Positions 5,120 through 5,129 of a stretch of 5,129 bases of DNA are shown piece by piece (the stretch's first letter is position 1; each line of letters opens with the position of its first letter). The stretch lies in NCBI GenBank assembly GCA_003524305.1, contig DQHW01000032.1:1-5129 (forward strand). Direction: 5' to 3'. Source of the DNA: Anaerolineaceae bacterium. Its GTDB lineage: Bacteria; Chloroflexota; Anaerolineae; Anaerolineales; Anaerolineaceae. The notes beneath the pieces are model-generated. The model searched no databases, had not been told where the DNA came from, and saw only the letters and a list, made by a program, of their open reading frames with translations. A program made the translations under genes and the position numbers.

Positions 5120-5129
5120 TTTTCCCTCC

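Noticed and set aside
1..5129. CRISPR array, tRNA or rRNA gene
   Set aside because: There are no regularly spaced short direct repeats with unique spacers and no cloverleaf or rRNA-like sequence. The three palindromes are too few and unevenly spaced for CRISPR.

Overview
The window joins two compositionally different parts. The left part (about 1-1459) has roughly even base composition. It carries two closely packed plus-strand genes: a small helix-turn-helix plus zinc-ribbon protein and a tyrosine recombinase with a complete catalytic set. The rest (1460-5129) is strikingly AT-rich, and every gene in it lies on the minus strand, facing the recombinase. This is an accessory region at the edge of an integrative or cassette-collecting element in a bacterium. 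Nothing here fixes the taxon.

Region 1458-2289 is the most unusual. Three copies of a 20-24 bp palindrome (half-site GCGCAAACATTT) sit at 1458-1477, 1715-1736 and 2266-2289. The first begins inside the stop codon of the recombinase. They bound two compact units. Unit A (258 bp centre to centre) holds one 71-codon gene. Unit B (552 bp) holds a 66-aa gene and a diverged paralogue of the unit A gene. In both units the first start codon lies 15-16 bp after the palindrome, with the ribosome site in between, and the last stop lies 6-25 bp before the next palindrome. This geometry resembles integron gene cassettes, but the recombinase shows no obvious IntI character and the sites do not look like attC. 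My main hypothesis is a non-integron recombinase with a simple palindromic site that gathers small cassettes. The alternative is that the palindromes are operators or 5'-UTR hairpins.

Region 2290-2419 has no gene. It contains a GC-rich perfect 10-bp inverted repeat without a T tract, and a 9-bp direct repeat.

Region 2420-5119 is a tight three-gene minus-strand operon. In order of transcription it encodes a two-helix membrane protein with a winged-helix-like tail (151 aa), a 523-aa protein I do not recognise, and a NUDIX hydrolase of the ADP-ribose pyrophosphatase type whose start overlaps the preceding stop (ATGA). Membrane protein, large unknown and nucleotide hydrolase next to a recombinase is the sort of cargo found in defence or stress islands, but no defence function can be shown from the sequence alone.
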